From: Saccoglossus kowalevskii
Lineage: Eukaryota > Hemichordata > Enteropneusta > Harrimaniidae
Reading direction: 5' to 3'
DNA length: 48,886 nt
NCBI RefSeq assembly: GCF_000003605.2
Contig: NW_003122910.1
Location: 545,694-594,579 of the forward strand
Positions 34,937 to 45,240 of the stretch are shown one piece after another. Under the pieces are notes generated by a model that was not told the DNA's origin, did no database searches, and saw only the letters and a list, made by a program, of their open reading frames with translations. Position 1 is the stretch's first letter; every line of letters begins with the position of its first letter. The position numbers and the translations under genes are program-made.

Positions 34937-35209
34937 TTGGTATGCTGCAACGCTATGCCCGAAAAAACAGTTATTGTGAATGCATTTATAAATAAGTTAT
35001 GTAGCAAAAATGTCAGCAAACAAGCACACAGACAGCGTAACACTGCACGACCCCAGTATTGTGAAGTAACAAGTGAACGTGTTACCAATGCTCATACACA
35101 CAGACAGCGTAACACTCCACGACCCCAGTATTGTGAAGTAACAAGTGAACGTGTTACCAATGCTCATACACACAGAAAATGTTCAAAGCCATCATATACA
35201 TCGAACTGA
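34937..35209 (+). CDS. Open frame containing a 24-residue duplication
   Basis: The 90-codon open stretch spans a 72-bp tandem duplication, so the translation carries a 24-residue repeat (RQRNTxRPQYCEVTSERV and onward) twice plus a stub. Because 72 is a multiple of three, the frame would be kept whichever frame is real, so this is not proof of coding. The frame starts at a non-ATG codon; the first ATG is at 34955-34960. The repeat is rich in Arg, Thr and His and matches no family I know. More likely a recent non-coding duplication that happens to stay open. Confidence 0.12.
   Translation: MVCCNAMPEKTVIVNAFINKLCSKNVSKQAHRQRNTARPQYCEVTSERVTNAHTHRQRNTPRPQYCEVTSERVTNAHTHRKCSKPSYTSN
35025..35178 (+). 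repeat. 72-bp tandem duplication, two near-identical copies plus a stub
   Basis: The anchor gacagcgtaacact occurs at 35031 and 35103, followed by the same sequence through gtgttaccaatgctcata. I see one substitution (g/c at about position 15 of the unit) between the copies. A third start, cacacagaaaa, is cut short near 35175. Such low divergence indicates a recent event. Confidence 0.9.
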
Positions 35210-35410
35210 AATAAATATATAGCTAATATATTCATTGACGTCATTCTTACATCTGTGATAACTGTATTAATATTACCGATATACGTCCCAATATAATTCC
35301 TATGCGGATATTGAGTGCAGCAAGCGAGCAGCTGCGTACATCGCAGAGCAGTGAACTCAGTCTGTTTAACCATCAATCTAATACTGTATCCCAGGTATAC
35401 CGGTACATGT

Positions 35411-35482
35411 ATGTGCTATATCGGGATATGAACCCATGAACCTTTTAATTTGCAGACAATGTTTTCTAAACAGCCTGTAACA
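35411..35482 (-). repeat. tRNA-Cys-like SINE head (minus strand)
   Basis: Read on the minus strand, an A-box-like tgtttagaaaac is followed by an anticodon-loop-like ctgcaaa (GCA at 35453-35451) with aagg after it, then gttcatgggttcatatccc, a clear B-box. The block around ctgcaaa and aagg resembles tRNA-Cys(GCA). The anticodon stem has mismatches and no acceptor stem closes, so it is a SINE head or a pseudogene. A SINE body would continue toward lower coordinates. Confidence 0.5.
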
Positions 35483-35637
35483 TATATCTCAGTTTCATGG
35501 GAGTGATTGGTCTCGTCCATTGGAGACCTACATCTGAATAGGTCATTTAATACCTGTCTGTGTGTGGGTTGACTGTCAACACGTCTATTTGTTTCTAGTA
35601 TATTTTCTTGCTTTATGAAATTAAATTGTGTTCACAG

Positions 35638-35839
35638 AATCAGCGAACATGCACAATGTGCTGTCAACATATATAGTGGAAGAAAATTTGTCGATAATAC
35701 TGAAGTACTAAAACATTGTAACCGCTCACATTGCAGAATGATTATTAAGGTTTCAATAAAGTTTACACAAACAAACGTGGGAAGATCGGATTCCAGCGCG
35801 ACTCGGATTCAGGAGTTGTTTGGAAGCGATAACAAATGA
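35638..35839 (+). CDS. Candidate exon after a good splice acceptor
   Basis: A pyrimidine-rich tract (gtctatttgtttctag and onward) and ttcacag precede 35638. The frame is then open for about 67 codons to a TGA at 35837-35839. The translation has charged residues and a CNRSHC cluster of two Cys with His that could bind metal, but it matches no finger spacing I know. No partner exon or start is seen. Chance is the simplest alternative. Confidence 0.15.
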
Positions 35840-36931
35840 ACCTTCCTCAATAATACAGGGTAACTACAATTCTTGTAATCTGGGAATAGTAATATTCAAG
35901 TTCGTACAATATTACTTATCGAATATTCAAACAGTCAATTACACAAATATAAATAAACACTATTAAAGTTTCATAACACAAGTTCATGGCGCACAATTGA
36001 CAGGTTTTTGCAGTAGCATACAAACACATGGACGAGACTTTAATTTTACAACAGTAGCATCGTCCTTTTAAAAATAAATAGTTAATAAAAAAAACAATAG
36101 TTTTTAAAAGTAATTTGGGGTTGTAGAGAACAACAATGTTATTCACGTTTTTAAATTTTCTCACGTGAAATCGCTTCCGTCCCCACTTTGAAGAGGGGTA
36201 CTAACAGTTAAACAGAAAAGGATCCACACTTTGAACTGATTTGGGTGGGTGGAATAGTCATCTAATATTGAATGTGTATATTCAAAACAAGTCTTTGAAA
36301 ACGTGGTATTGTATTGTAATATGATATATTGAAAACAATTAAGTGCGAACAAAGCGCCCTCCCTCGATTTCAAATGGTTTACCCTTAATCTGTTTCAAGG
36401 AACAAACTGCTCACCATTTAGACCAAGGATTCCTTATCTGAGTAAAAAATTGCTGACTTGCAAGATTTTGCTTTCGCACTTATCCAATTCCTTTCAAGGT
36501 GTGCGTGACGTATAGCAAATACAACAGTCACACTCGAGTATATTTAAAAATAAATTCCAATAAATTAAACATTTTGAGATATAAAATGCAATTTCTTCAA
36601 ATTAGCATTATGCACAACCTCGCGTGATTCTGTTTGTAAAAACATCGCAAAAATGATACTGTATGGAACATCCTCAAAATCACTGGTAGTATTGGTGACA
36701 ATATTGAAAGCTGGGTTCACTCACTTGTCTTAGCGTATAATAACTTCCGTAAAATGTGTAGCTTATGCAAATCAAATATACCAGACATCAAATGACCATA
36801 CATTAGGCAATTACAAATACTGTGAAAAGAGGTAAGCTGAATAACTCGGTGGTATGTGACAAACATACGTACTTAATATAATTAGAAGTACTTTGCCAAT
36901 CACAATATTTCAAGACAGCTATTTGCAAGTT
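35840..36931. other. Unannotated DNA
   Basis: Two minus frames (35916-36164, 36161-36373) lack support. An A-run with aaataaatagtt at 36070 is ordinary. Nothing else is recognised. Confidence 0.45.
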
Positions 36932-36960
36932 CTGTCCCACGGGACAGTCACGTGTCACCT
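36932..36960. promoter_or_regulatory. Palindrome CTGTCCC-GGGACAG next to an E-box
   Basis: ctgtcccacgggacag (36932-36947) is palindromic except for the central two bases and is followed directly by tcacgtgtca, which contains a CACGTG E-box. Two strong dyad sites in under 30 bp suggest a regulatory element; no factor is assigned. Confidence 0.3.
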
Positions 36961-37099
36961 ATAACAGATTGGCATTGGACGAATAACAAGAATGCAAAGG
37001 TCAAGGCGATGCTATCTTTCCCACCTCCCTCAATCGACACGTATGATCATCTGTGAACTTCTTTCGTTTGTAAATATGTGTGATGTTACGTATAAGTGC

Positions 37100-37195
37100 G
37101 ACGTGTCATCGTGTTAGGACATCCTCCAGAACAACGCTTCCGAAGCCGCTGCCTGCCACCAGCACAGACACAAGTTGAATACCTTATACCGAGGT
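37100..37195. other. GC-rich exon-like patch
   Basis: A stretch much richer in G+C than its flanks ends at a weak donor (ccgag|gtaacg) on the plus strand. On the minus strand one frame reads LVSVLVAGSGFGSVVLEDVL, which has the glycine pattern (GxGxxx) and beta-alpha periodicity of a nucleotide-binding loop as in NAD-dependent dehydrogenases. No splice sites frame it well on that strand, and the frame is only about 25 codons. It could be a relic of a coding exon or chance. Confidence 0.15.
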
Positions 37196-37209
37196 AACGT
37201 GGTGACAAT

Positions 37210-38188
37210 TCAAATACTAAGAGTTAACATTTCTTATTTCAGTTTTCAATTTTTAACAATTATTCACCTTCTCATTAGAGCTAATCTGTTTTACTAGCCA
37301 CCCTGGGCATAGCAGGGACAGTAGCGACACTTTACGCAAATGGGCCGATGTGACATATATGACTTGGGTGCAATATGCTACTTATTTCCCTAATCGGGCG
37401 CTCTATTAGTTGTCTTTCACACTCAATAGCTCACGCATCCATACATTATACATATATAGATAGGTGTTACCACCCAATAACACACACATGATAAATGCAC
37501 CCTATTTTTGGATCGCTAGTGAACACGAGACTCGTCTATAAATATCATCGGATATATTACGCAATGGATTTCTCGTTAGCGTTGATGTTATAAGCAGAAT
37601 GAACATCTTAATATAAGTGTCAATTTACAAGAGGCTTCAACTTACGAATACATGACCCTAATCGATATATGACCTTGACCGGTATCAAATGCGAATCTTT
37701 AAAAAGTGTTTAGTGTTATATTTCCCACATATATAATATATCAAGGTAATTCCGTATTCCAGTCACCATTACGGCCTATCTACAACCTTCTTTCAAATAC
37801 ACTCTCTGTAATTTGATAGATGGAGCACAACCTCGCAAAGCAGGGTTAATATTCCCCGACATGATTCGGGAAATAAACTCATTATACGTTTAGATTTAAT
37901 TACCATAATCTACAAAACATCTATTTGGCGGAGTAGCTCGCAATTTTCTTTTTGCGTTCTAGACATGCGATTCAATGTTATCCTAAAACCTAACCGAGTA
38001 TAGAAAAGTAAATTGAGAAACGTTACTCAGTTCTGGTAAGCGTCAGAAAGGGCTTGTAATGGTATGGGCGTGGGAGATTGGTAACGTGTGCTATTCCAAT
38101 GTATGTAAACAGAGCCCTGTTAATGGGAGTATTTTTTACACTGTGTTCACACACAGTCTATTAAAATAACCTAGTAAATCGATTTAAG
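37210..38188. other. Unannotated DNA
   Basis: No gene, RNA or repeat is recognised. Confidence 0.45.
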
Positions 38189-38440
38189 TCAACCAGCATA
38201 GCAAACAAAGTTCGAGTTACAAATACATGGTACATAACTGTCATTCAAGAGTACAATTATGAGTACGTTTACATCTGTGGATGTCAAAAGATCGACCATA
38301 ATGTCTTCATTATTCAAGTTTTTGGGTAATGCTCCCACTTGTGTCGCTTCACTGTAAGTGCTTTCTATGGTATGCACCGATACTCCCTTTGGGACGGTCA
38401 ATAGTGTACGTTTCCATATCGCGCCCGATATCGAATTCAA
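38189..38440 (-). CDS. Open frame with protein-like composition, unrecognised
   Basis: An 83-codon minus-strand frame with balanced composition in its first 60 residues: Thr, Val, Pro, Glu, Gly and a NLNNEDIMVDLLTST helix-like stretch. It lies in DNA slightly less AT-rich than its neighbours. The end is Cys-rich and looks like read-through. No acceptor, donor, promoter or homologue is recognised. Listed because composition is unusual for this window, not because of length. Confidence 0.13.
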   Translation of the reverse strand: MNSISGAIWKRTLLTVPKGVSVHTIESTYSEATQVGALPKNLNNEDIMVDLLTSTDVNVLIIVLLNDSYVPCICNSNFVCYAG

Positions 38441-41119
38441 GCTTTACCGTGGACTACGAACATTGCTTTTCGTTCTACATATGCTAGACACGTATTGATT
38501 TGTTGTTGTTGTTTTTTGGTGACGGCGTAACAATCACTAAACGTCATGAGGAATTGCATGAAGAAAAGTGCAAATTTGTGACAAAGGTTTTCTGTTTAGA
38601 ATCGTACAAAATACTATTCTCAACACAATGTGTTTATTAAATACAAATAATGATTAATACCGATGTGATAATTAATACGAAATAGATATTTCACCACTAA
38701 AAATACATAACTTATTCCTTCTGTAAACATGACATTGCAATCTACTTTTCCGACCCATGAGAACCGAGTCATTATGAACATTCGAACGATGCAATGTACA
38801 CGTGTCTGTGGACGTATACACTACCGCTTATGAGATATCTTATATGTACCAGTTGGGTTCGATTTCAGAAGAAGGAGTTATTTGAACCGTGTTAACACAC
38901 ATGTACTTTAATAAGGTTTAACCACACAGTGCAGTTACAAAAATAATATTTGGCCTTTATATAAGAAATCAACGATAATATGTTTGTATAGGTATAGTGG
39001 AAACCAAGACTCGGCTGGCTGATATGGTTCCTATTTATGTGCGTGTATTCGCCATTCGTGTTTTGGGCTTTGTATTTAGATATATAACAACGGCTTCCGG
39101 AATTCTGTCTCGTTCTCACAAGTTTCGTCTTCCGTCAACTTATCGCTTTGTACAGTAGAAATAACTAGAACCACGCCAATTAAGTGCTTAAATGTCTTTT
39201 ATTTTGAATAGTTACGTAGGACAACGATTACCAAATATTATCTCCTAAATATCATATTCATCATTCCGAGCAGCGTTTCTCACTACAGTAAATTTATGAA
39301 CTGCTATATCAACCAGGACACACTAAGACTTATTTAAGAAGTAATGTATTAACCAGCAGTCCAAGAACCGATCACTCTTGACAGATATGTGTCAAAATAT
39401 TGAATAACACGATATAATGATTCCTCGATCAAATATGTCACAGTTTCAAAGAACATTGCGAAAGTAAATGAGAAACAGTTTCCAAAATTAAATTGTCAAA
39501 AATAATAAAATCATTGATTCAACCATGGACCAAAGGTTATACGAAATAGTGTGACTCTGTGTTAAGTGCTTGCGTACCTTGTATAACATAGCCACAATAG
39601 TCAATAACGCAATCATAGTTTGAACTGAATAGAAAATGTCACCAATTGATGATGTCATTGATCGGGATATTACGAATCGTAGACATGGTTACGCGAATAA
39701 GACCTTATGAACTAATGCGATTTCTAGACGCAAACTTTCTATGGTTCATCATAGTACATTGACGAGTAAAGGCGTGTGATAATGGACACATCCACGAATA
39801 ACCTCATTCCAACAGCAATGCTCTTCAAAGAATCAGAATTTACAGATACTATGTACATGGGATTTTCGACGATGTTGACCATCGTTTGCTTAGCGTCTTC
39901 ATTTATATCGTTATAATAAATTCATGCGGTACATACACATATATTACGCGGGCAATTGTTACTAATGTCGAGCGTCCAATTTTATCTCGGTCTAAAAACA
40001 TTTGCTTCATAGCAACACCCGATCTCTGAAGACGTGAGTATATTTGCAGGACATCTCGTATTACTAACACTGCGACTGTATTTGCACAAAGTTATACTAC
40101 TTCATAGTTAATCTGATAATTTACTATTGTAAGTCTTTCCGTTTCTAAGCTATAAATGAGTGAATATCTTCATAAAATTGATCATATTAAAAAGGACGCA
40201 TTTTCTGTCATAATTTAAATGTGGGAGCGAGCTGGTGTTGCGTTTTCGGGCGCGTAATGGCTGTTTTAATACCATTTTTATGACATAGTTATCAATTAAT
40301 TGTCCAATACATCCACTGTAGGCCAGATGCTAACAATGTATTATCGAATCAGATCTACCCATTACTCGGGCACCTGAAAGTCAGAATTGTGTTATAGTGA
40401 TGTTGATCTCGATTTGCATTTAGTGTCCTGTTTTAGAAACATATAATTCCTCACGCAATATTCTAGACGCCTATAATATTTGAGTGGCCGGCGTCTGATA
40501 TTATTGATTAACTTAGTGTGTTCATTCTTTCTACTGTCAAGATCATCATACTCTGCTACGATATTGATCAAACATGATGTTTTCTATCACAGACGTGAGT
40601 CAGAAGATCGGTAGTATGATATTAGGAGTATGTATACTTGCAATGATTGTTATGATTGATCGGGAAATACTATGATATTTGTTTTTATCACGTACATTTG
40701 AAATCCATTGTAAGAACTGCTTTTCCTGACGTTTTAGAAAAAAAAAGTCATCAAGTTAGAAGAATTGTTCCAAAATACAGAAATTAATCTTCAAATTGCA
40801 AGTTGTCGGTTTCTACCATTTTATAAACTGATGTAAATGGTAAACAAATATGCATTTTGTATGTGGCATCGCGCGATCCGGTATCAAATTCAATTTGTGA
40901 AAGGTAGAGTGGGATACCTGGGACCAGCGATAATTATTATTCGTTATTATTTTATAACTCTTGAAGCGTATATTCATACTCATAGAAAATAACAAATTTA
41001 AAGGTTACCGAACTAGGGTAGAAGCAAAGCACTGACAGCTCTTTTCTCATAGGCCCGTAAATCCAAGCACTCGTCACTGACGATAGTCGCCGACTTTTGG
41101 ACTTTGTCATACTCAAAGT
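38441..41119. other. Unannotated AT-rich DNA
   Basis: No exon, RNA gene or array is seen. Minus frames at 38892-39119 and 40813-40995 lack support. Confidence 0.45.
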
Positions 41120-41127
41120 GCGATCAT

Positions 41128-41200
41128 GATTATTCAGCGAGTCTGCTTACAGTGGTGAGGCGCGTTTGTCGGGATGCAAGTTTGAATCTTTTGTTTTCAT
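41128..41200 (+). repeat. Decayed tRNA-derived SINE head
   Basis: attcagcgagtctgc and cagtggtgaggcgcg resemble an A-box region, followed by ggatgcaagtttgaatctt, a B-box with one or two changes. A and B boxes are about 35-40 bases apart. No intact cloverleaf can be formed. Confidence 0.35.
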
Positions 41201-41265
41201 ATGTTCATATGTTTGTTAGTAATTTCGATTGATCGTATTGCAATGCAATGTCCAGTTGGGATACA

Positions 41266-41293
41266 TTTAAAATGCGGTGGTTGTCGCGCCGCG
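41266..41293 (-). repeat. Dispersed GCGACGACCACC repeat, copy 3
   Basis: On the minus strand it reads gcggcgcgacaaccaccgc and then attttaaa. One change (a for g) separates it from the core in the other copies. Confidence 0.5.
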
Positions 41294-41702
41294 TCCTGTT
41301 CATTCAGAAATGTTGGAGAAATTTATATATTGTTAGTTAACCAAATCGAATGTTTGTTTTGAAACATGCCTAGTAGATGGTTCAATTCAGGTTTGGTTTT
41401 GTGTACAGCGGCCATAATTTCGATTTTCATAAATTATATCATGTATGGCATCATTTCTCTTTTCACTCTGTTATTCAAGAAGCGTTTCTCCTAGCGATGT
41501 ATTGTTATTCCCTTTTATAGTATGCATTTACGTTTTGACACATATGTCATTTTATTTCTAAACAAATATTAATATAGGTATACGAAACACACACACTTCC
41601 ATATATGTGACCAGTATGTAATACCGCTTTGAGAAATCAACATGTGAGTATATATTGATGACATGTATATATGTCAGAAACAGATTACGTAAACATTTTG
41701 AC

Positions 41703-41745
41703 TGATCGACGGATGGGCAGACAGACGGACAGACGGACGGACGGA
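41703..41745 (+). repeat. GACG/GACA microsatellite
   Basis: Tetranucleotide units of gacg and gaca repeat about eight times with a few interruptions (cagacagacggacagacgg). It lies between two copies of the dispersed repeat. Confidence 0.85.
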
Positions 41746-41958
41746 GTGATTGAGTTACTGACTAACCGACTGAAACATTTAATAACTCAAGAATGATTTT
41801 GTCTAAACAACTTTATTCTTCTTCGGTTTGATGAAGATATTATATTTGACATTTTACATGATTTGTATATGATCTCATATTTTGAGAAATTATAACGTGA
41901 GCTAAAAATCGGTTCATCATCTTGCAGAAAGCTTGAAATGTAAAAATAGCCGCCATAT

Positions 41959-42010
41959 TTAAGAGTGGTGGTCGTCGCGCTGCGCATGTGTGACATTTGT
42001 GTTGATAAAC
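41959..42010 (-). repeat. Dispersed GCGACGACCACC repeat, copy 4 (long form)
   Basis: Read on the minus strand: ttatcaacacaaatgtcaca, then catgcgcagcgcgacgacc, accactct and taaatatggcggc. Except for a short variable segment this follows copy 2 at 4438-4489 block by block. The 110-codon minus frame at 41787-42119 runs through it and is probably chance. Confidence 0.55.
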
Positions 42011-42189
42011 ATTGATTTCCCCAATCCACTCTTCCAATGGAAATCACAACTATACAGTTTGACCTGAGCGCGACTTGCACTAATTTCTGCCGGTGACTCC
42101 CTAGATACCTTCCAATCACCTAATTAAATACCTAATTAAAGCTTGGTAACGTCTCAGTTTGTATTCGTTGATCTGCGCAACAGTCAAAG

Positions 42190-42213
42190 TCGCGACGACT
42201 ACCGCCCTTTGAA
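42190..42213 (+). repeat. Dispersed GCGACGACCACC repeat, copy 5
   Basis: gtcgcgacgactaccgccc followed by tttgaa. It lies 180 bp from copy 4 in the opposite orientation. Confidence 0.5.
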
Positions 42214-42424
42214 CAGAATTGTGTCTCTGATGTCACAGGTGTCATTGTTAAAAGACATATATTATATTAACGAACGTAAATATCAGTTTTAATTTATTAG
42301 AAAATAAGTAATTGGTTGCATACGCCACACGGTGGATCCTCGCCACTTTGCATTTGCATAGTGTTACAATCGCGCATATATTCCGATCGTGTCCGAGTTA
42401 GCGCGTTGAGTTATATAAGAATAC

Positions 42425-42555
42425 AACGTAATACTAAGACGTTGAAAAGTGTGCACGAATCGACGCAGACAGTACAGCGATAGAGATTAGCACCGGACGC
42501 GTACTAAAAGGTCTTCTGCATATTTTGCGGGCATTCACGTAATAGCCTCGTATCG
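42425..42555. mobile_element. Foldback (MITE-like) element, copy 3, diverged
   Basis: The left half has gttgaaaagtgtgcacg, then gcagacagtacagcg, matching the left arm of the element at 25787-25920 (gaaaagcatgcaag, gacagcacagcg). The right half has gcgtact, gtcttctgcata and cacgtaatagcct, matching the right arm in order. The two halves still pair in places. Divergence is high, so the copy is old. Confidence 0.35.
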
Positions 42556-44327
42556 TTTTCAAATGGGAAATTAATATCTCTAATTTATGTCTTCAACGTT
42601 GGTACGACATCAATCCGACACGTAACAGAAATAAATGTCGTGGTAGTGCAGGATGTATATGAGATGTCTACAGATTACAAAATTATGTACGGACGTATCA
42701 GATTTGTCAAGAAATGCTATTCGCGAATAGACTAATTTCTATATATGAAGTCTCTCGTATTAACGTAATTGTTGTTACGCAAAACTGAATTTGATGTATT
42801 ATAGTGTAACTGATGAAATTGCTGTAAAACCAACGTATTTATTTGTATTGTACACCCATTTGTATCACAAGGTATACAAGCAAAATTACACTACATGTAG
42901 TTACTTTGTAATACGAGAAAGTATGTGTTGCTTTGTAAACTTTATATTGTCTTAATTTATATTTAATTAGAAAACATCCTGGATAACACGATTTGAAAAA
43001 TTATGTTATTGACAATTATAACAATTAACTGAGTGAAATCAACACCAAGTGTAATCGCATGCAATTTTATACTGATAAGATCAGTTTACCTTGAAAGTTC
43101 TAATCAAGTAAAACATACACGCATACTAAGAATGTGGGTTTATTACCCACTTTACTTGTTTGTCGTCTCTTATATGTTCTCATGTGCCAAGCTGGTTACA
43201 TGGAATGGAATGAATCACAATATCCCTCAGTTTATCCAAAAACATTCCATATGGCGTCTGCATACTGAACCACGTGTTGGCTGCTGAATTTGGCGGAATT
43301 TAGATATCAAATGCATAATGTTGAAGGTCAAAGTACGGACAGGCTAGACAAACCTAATTACTGTGACAACCGAACAGAATGATCAGAACAATATTGTCAA
43401 TACAGATGCGTTTAAAATAGGATAAATATCACTTTGTAAAGTACTGCTACCCTGGGACTGTGTTGCCAGGTTGTTGGACGATGTCATTGCCGATGAAACC
43501 ACGGACATTCAAATCACCACACGATTTAGACAAGTAAATTACCGAATTCGAGATGACAATACAATTATTTACTGTAAACTTACACCCATCAGTTGCAATT
43601 AATAAGTGTTCATTGTTTTACCTTGCCTGTATTTTGGTATACGAGGGAAACTGTGTGTTAATAATTACTTATTATGAGAAATGTCAGTACTACTACTCTC
43701 CCATATATATTACCCATTAATGTATTAATAACCCGATTTGTTATATGTGTTATATGTTCCTCGACAAAATCGTATCTTGTATATTTTTCTTGCCAAGATT
43801 TTGCTTATATATATTGCTATACTATTTAGGAATATTCATGTCATATTCTATAAGGGACCTTGACATTAATGTTATTATTCCAATATGGAACCTCGGATTA
43901 ATATTGAACATGTATAAAAGTATACAACTGTTATTTGCAAGCATTTGCGTGATATAATAATAAGTTGCAATTCATATGAGAAACCTTCTCATGTGAGCTA
44001 TTTTGCACATTTTTGTTGATCGGAAAAGGGAAACGTAGATTGTCAATAAACAGGAAGTAAGTCAGCTGCGTTTAAAGATCATTAACAGTAATTAGTACTT
44101 AATTGGCATAAGTAATTCTAACCCAGTTTACGTCAAAGGAAATGATCAGGTTTCCTATTGTCGTTGCCACGTGTATAAATTGAAATGCGATTCAATTTCT
44201 TCAAGACGTGTTTACAATGTCAACAACAACAACCACGTCACGAGTGCGTTATATATCAATCCGCGCATCACACCATTCATGCTGAGATTTGTATTCTATA
44301 ATAACCAGTTATATAAAACACAATATG
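42556..44327. other. Unannotated AT-rich DNA
   Basis: Plus frames at 43033-43287 and 43745-43957 are hydrophobic and AT-driven, without start or splice support. Nothing else is recognised. Confidence 0.45.
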
Positions 44328-44985
44328 TACTTACTTCTATTGTGGCGTATTTAGTAATACAGACGCAAAATGTAACTAGTAATATGAGACGCAAATTGAA
44401 TTAAAAGCGACATAGAATACTTCCTTGTATCGAGGCGTTATTAGTAATACAGACGTAAAATGTAACTAGTAATATAAGACGCAAATTGAATTAGAAGCGA
44501 CATAGAATACTTCCTTGTATCGAGGCGTTATTAGTAATACAGACGTAAAATGTAACTAGTAATATAAGACGCAAATTGAATTAGAAGCGACATAGAATAC
44601 TTCCTTGTATCGAGGCGTTATGAGTAATACAGACGCAAAATGTAACTAGTAATATGAGACGCAAATTGAATTAGAAGCGACATAGAATACTTCCTTGTAT
44701 CGAGGCGTTATTAGTAATACAGACGTAAAATGTAACTAGTAATATAAGACGCAAAATGTATTAGAAGCGACATAGAATACTTGCTTGTATCGTGGCGTAA
44801 TTAGTAATACAAACGCAAAATGTAACTAGTAATATGAGCACAAAACGTATTATAAGCGACACAGAATACTTCTTTGTATCGTGACGTAATCAGTAATACA
44901 GATGCAAATTGCAACTAGTAATATGAGACGCAAAATGTATTAGAAGTGACATAGAATTTGTTCCTTGTATCGTGGTGTAACGGTT
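44328..44985 (+). repeat. 90-bp satellite, about seven units
   Basis: The anchor tgtaactagtaatat recurs at 44371, 44461, 44551, 44641, 44731 and 44821, and as gcaactagtaatat at 44911. Each unit also holds gacgcaaa(at)tg, gcgacatagaatacttcc and ttgtatcg(a/t)ggcgt. Within the unit, agtaata-c/t-agacgcaaa occurs twice, so the 90-mer itself grew from a shorter repeat. Middle units are nearly identical and outer units diverged. Two types alternate (agacgc with atgag; agacgt with ataag). Confidence 0.95.
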
Positions 44986-45240
44986 ACTGTATATTGAATA
45001 TGTACTTACTTATATTGTAGCGTAACCAGTAATAGCAAGCACATAATGTAACTAGTAATATATTGTGGCGTAACTTGTAATACAAGAGGTAAGATATACT
45101 CGTTTGCTTTGTTGACGTAATTAGAAATATAAGGCGCATAATATACCTGTGTGTATTACGGCATAACTAGTAAAATAAGACGTACGTACTCAAAACGCAC
45201 TCGTTTGTATTACGGAGGTATAAGTGCAATTGTTGATAAA
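44986..45240 (+). repeat. Decayed continuation of the 90-bp satellite
   Basis: Fragments of the unit remain: gtaccta-type leads, gtagcgtaaccagtaat, aatgtaactagtaata, ggcgtaacttgtaata and ggcataactagtaaaataag. Spacing is irregular. This edge is much older or no longer homogenised. Confidence 0.75.

Noticed and set aside
41787..42119. 110-codon minus-strand frame
   Set aside because: It runs through a dispersed repeat copy and AT-rich DNA; composition changes abruptly at the repeat.
486..42213. Protein motif (RRPPxFK-like) shared by the dispersed repeat copies
   Set aside because: It appears only because the same DNA repeat is read in one frame; surrounding frames are short and unrelated.
44171..44404. 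77-codon plus frame entering the 90-bp satellite
   Set aside because: It stops at the first satellite unit and has no start context; the satellite explains its end.
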